A DNA stretch of 6,790 nucleotides. It comes from a bacterium (GTDB lineage Bacteria > Fidelibacterota > Marinisomatia > Marinisomatales > JAHJCW01). Shown piece after piece: positions 5,787 to 6,790 of the stretch. The position numbers and the translations under genes were made by a program. Location of the stretch: positions 1 to 6,790 of the forward strand of contig JAUXHY010000072.1 in the NCBI GenBank assembly GCA_030621275.1, given 5' to 3'. How positions within the stretch are numbered: position 1 is the stretch's first letter; every line of letters starts with the position of its first letter. The notes under the pieces were generated by a model. The model was not told the DNA's origin. It worked only from the letters and a program-made list of their open reading frames with translations, and did not search any database.

Positions 5787-6650
5787 TTGAAAATAATAAA
5801 ATATTTAATAATTACTTTTGTATTAATTAGTATTGGATTTACGCAAACTGAAAGTATAATTACAATACATGGTAATGGTAATTCTTTAGAATCTGCTCAT
5901 ATAACAGTTACAACTGATGCATATAAATGTCCGGGTACTCCGGGACAATATGTAGTTGAGAGCGGTGCTTCATTAACTACGTGGGACCCATCCGCAATTT
6001 GCGGTGCAACCACAAGTGGGTCTGGTGATATTGCTCTACCGGTGGAGTTATCAGAGTTTACGGCAGAACAGGTCGGCTTTGCAGTACTTCTTAAATGGAC
6101 AACCGAGAGCGAAATAGAGAATCTTGGTTTTATGATAGATAGAAAAACCGTCAGCACCGAGTGGAATGAGATAGTAAGCTATAAAACTGATGAAACATTA
6201 CTTGGACAGGGAACTACATCAAGTTCTACTGACTATGAGTATTTGGATAAGTTTTTGATGCATAATACCACTTATGAATACCGGTTATCCGATGTTGATT
6301 ATAATGGTATATTTACCTACCACGCTACAAGAGAGATAACAGTAGAAACCATTCCTGAAGTACCAAAGATAGAAAAGTTTACTGTATTGCCTGCTTATCC
6401 AAATCCATTCAATCCTACTACGACTATTAGATATGGATTAGATACTGATAGCTATGTTACGGTTCATATATATGATATATCAGGACAGTTGATATCAACA
6501 CTAATGAACACAAACCAAATACAAGGTTGGCATTCTGTTGTATGGAATGGAACAAATCAATATGGTGAGAAAGCACCTGCCGGAATGTACATTAGTAAGA
6601 TAACATCAGGTGATGAAGTTAAGACCATGAAGTTGATGTTGTTGAAATAG
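5787..6650 (+). CDS. Small secreted protein with type IX-style C-terminal sorting domain
   Basis: A 287-residue exported protein. The start is a TTG three bases after the previous stop, and it opens a good signal peptide (KIIKYLIITFVLISIGFTQ, cleavage near residue 19-20). Residues 21-82 form a short Ser/Thr-rich segment with two cysteines (Cys48, Cys72) that could form a disulphide. Residues 83-188 are a fibronectin-III-like module recognisable by LPVELSEFTA, LLKWTTESEIENLGFMIDRK and YEYRLSDVDYNGIFTYH. Residues 203-287 are the FlgD-like/type A sorting domain (YPNPFNPTTTIRYGL, VHIYDISGQLISTL, HSVVWNGTNQYGEKAPAGMY, KTMKLMLLK). In FCB bacteria such domains direct proteins through the outer membrane by the type IX system, after which they are usually cleaved and the cargo is released or attached. 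Almost no cargo precedes the modules, which is unusually small for the family. The tight junction implies coupling with the repeat protein upstream. No enzymatic motif is seen. Confidence 0.85.
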   Translation: MKIIKYLIITFVLISIGFTQTESIITIHGNGNSLESAHITVTTDAYKCPGTPGQYVVESGASLTTWDPSAICGATTSGSGDIALPVELSEFTAEQVGFAVLLKWTTESEIENLGFMIDRKTVSTEWNEIVSYKTDETLLGQGTTSSSTDYEYLDKFLMHNTTYEYRLSDVDYNGIFTYHATREITVETIPEVPKIEKFTVLPAYPNPFNPTTTIRYGLDTDSYVTVHIYDISGQLISTLMNTNQIQGWHSVVWNGTNQYGEKAPAGMYISKITSGDEVKTMKLMLLK

Positions 6651-6671
6651 TATCGAATAAGTAATGAAACT

Positions 6672-6702
6672 AAAAAGCCCTGCTTAGTTGTGGGGCTTTT
6701 TT
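6672..6702. terminator. Bidirectional terminator between convergent genes
   Basis: AAAAAGCCC (6672-6680) pairs with GGGCTTTTT (6693-6701) around a 12-nt loop, and the T-run extends to 6702. The A-run on the left arm gives a T-run on the opposite strand, so it can stop transcription from both sides. It lies 22 bases after the stop of the sorting-domain gene and 19 bases beyond the stop of the putative minus-strand gene. Confidence 0.88.
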
Positions 6703-6721
6703 ATGTCAAATATATAAAAAA

Positions 6722-6790
6722 TTAAGTAATACTGGCGTATTGCAGTTTCTTTACAATATCTCTAAGCGTAACAACAATAGCAGCAACCAA
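6722..6790 (-). CDS. C-terminal end of an unidentified convergent gene
   Basis: Reading the minus strand from the window edge, one frame stays open for 22 codons (LVAAIVVTLRDIVKKLQYAS, then IT) and ends at TAA (6724-6722); the two other minus-strand frames hit stops within the first 13 codons. The residues look like a hydrophobic segment followed by a basic helix, as at the C-terminus of a real protein, and the stop lies just before a terminator that works in that direction. The fragment is too short to name a family. Confidence 0.4.
   Translation of the reverse strand: MVAAIVVTLRDIVKKLQYASIT

Overview
The window looks like chromosomal DNA of an AT-rich, Gram-negative member of the FCB superphylum, most likely Marinimicrobia (SAR406) or a relative such as Ignavibacteria or Calditrichaeota. 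Two things point there. The last + strand gene ends in a YPNPFNPTTTIRYGL...AGMY...KTMKLMLLK domain, the FlgD-like/type A sorting domain of type IX-secreted proteins. It also carries the LPVELSEFTA...LKWTTESEIENLGF module typical of secreted proteins in that group. Species cannot be fixed from sequence alone.

Layout. (1) Positions 2-490: the 3' end of a gene for a probable outer-membrane beta-barrel protein, closed by a strong hairpin terminator (510-549). (2) Positions 599-3734: a tightly packed three-gene operon on the + strand. It encodes a small exported protein that resembles DUF4390, an NtrY-like membrane histidine kinase, and an NtrC/NtrX-type sigma-54 activator. Both junctions are 4-base ATGA overlaps once the regulator start is placed at 2382. 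(3) Positions 3735-4142: a 408-base AT-rich intergenic region with a near-consensus sigma-70-type promoter (TTGATA-N17-TATAAT), an inverted repeat over its -10, and two adjacent perfect stem-loops in the predicted leader of about 200 nt. (4) Positions 4143-6650: a two-gene surface-protein unit. The first gene encodes a secreted YadA-head-like repeat protein with nine consecutive 14-residue repeats and a beta-rich C-terminal domain, but no recognisable anchor. The second starts with TTG three bases later and encodes a small protein with a type IX-style sorting domain. (5) A terminator at 6672-6702 that reads as a hairpin plus T-run on both strands, followed by the C-terminal codons of a probable convergent gene on the minus strand (6722-6790).

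How the parts may work together. The small protein, kinase and regulator form a sensory system that probably controls sigma-54 promoters elsewhere; I found no -24/-12 element in the + strand intergenic regions here. The downstream pair looks like an adhesin or fibre-like protein made together with a sorted partner. Physical association of the two, and control of the pair by the upstream system, are hypotheses and not shown by the sequence.
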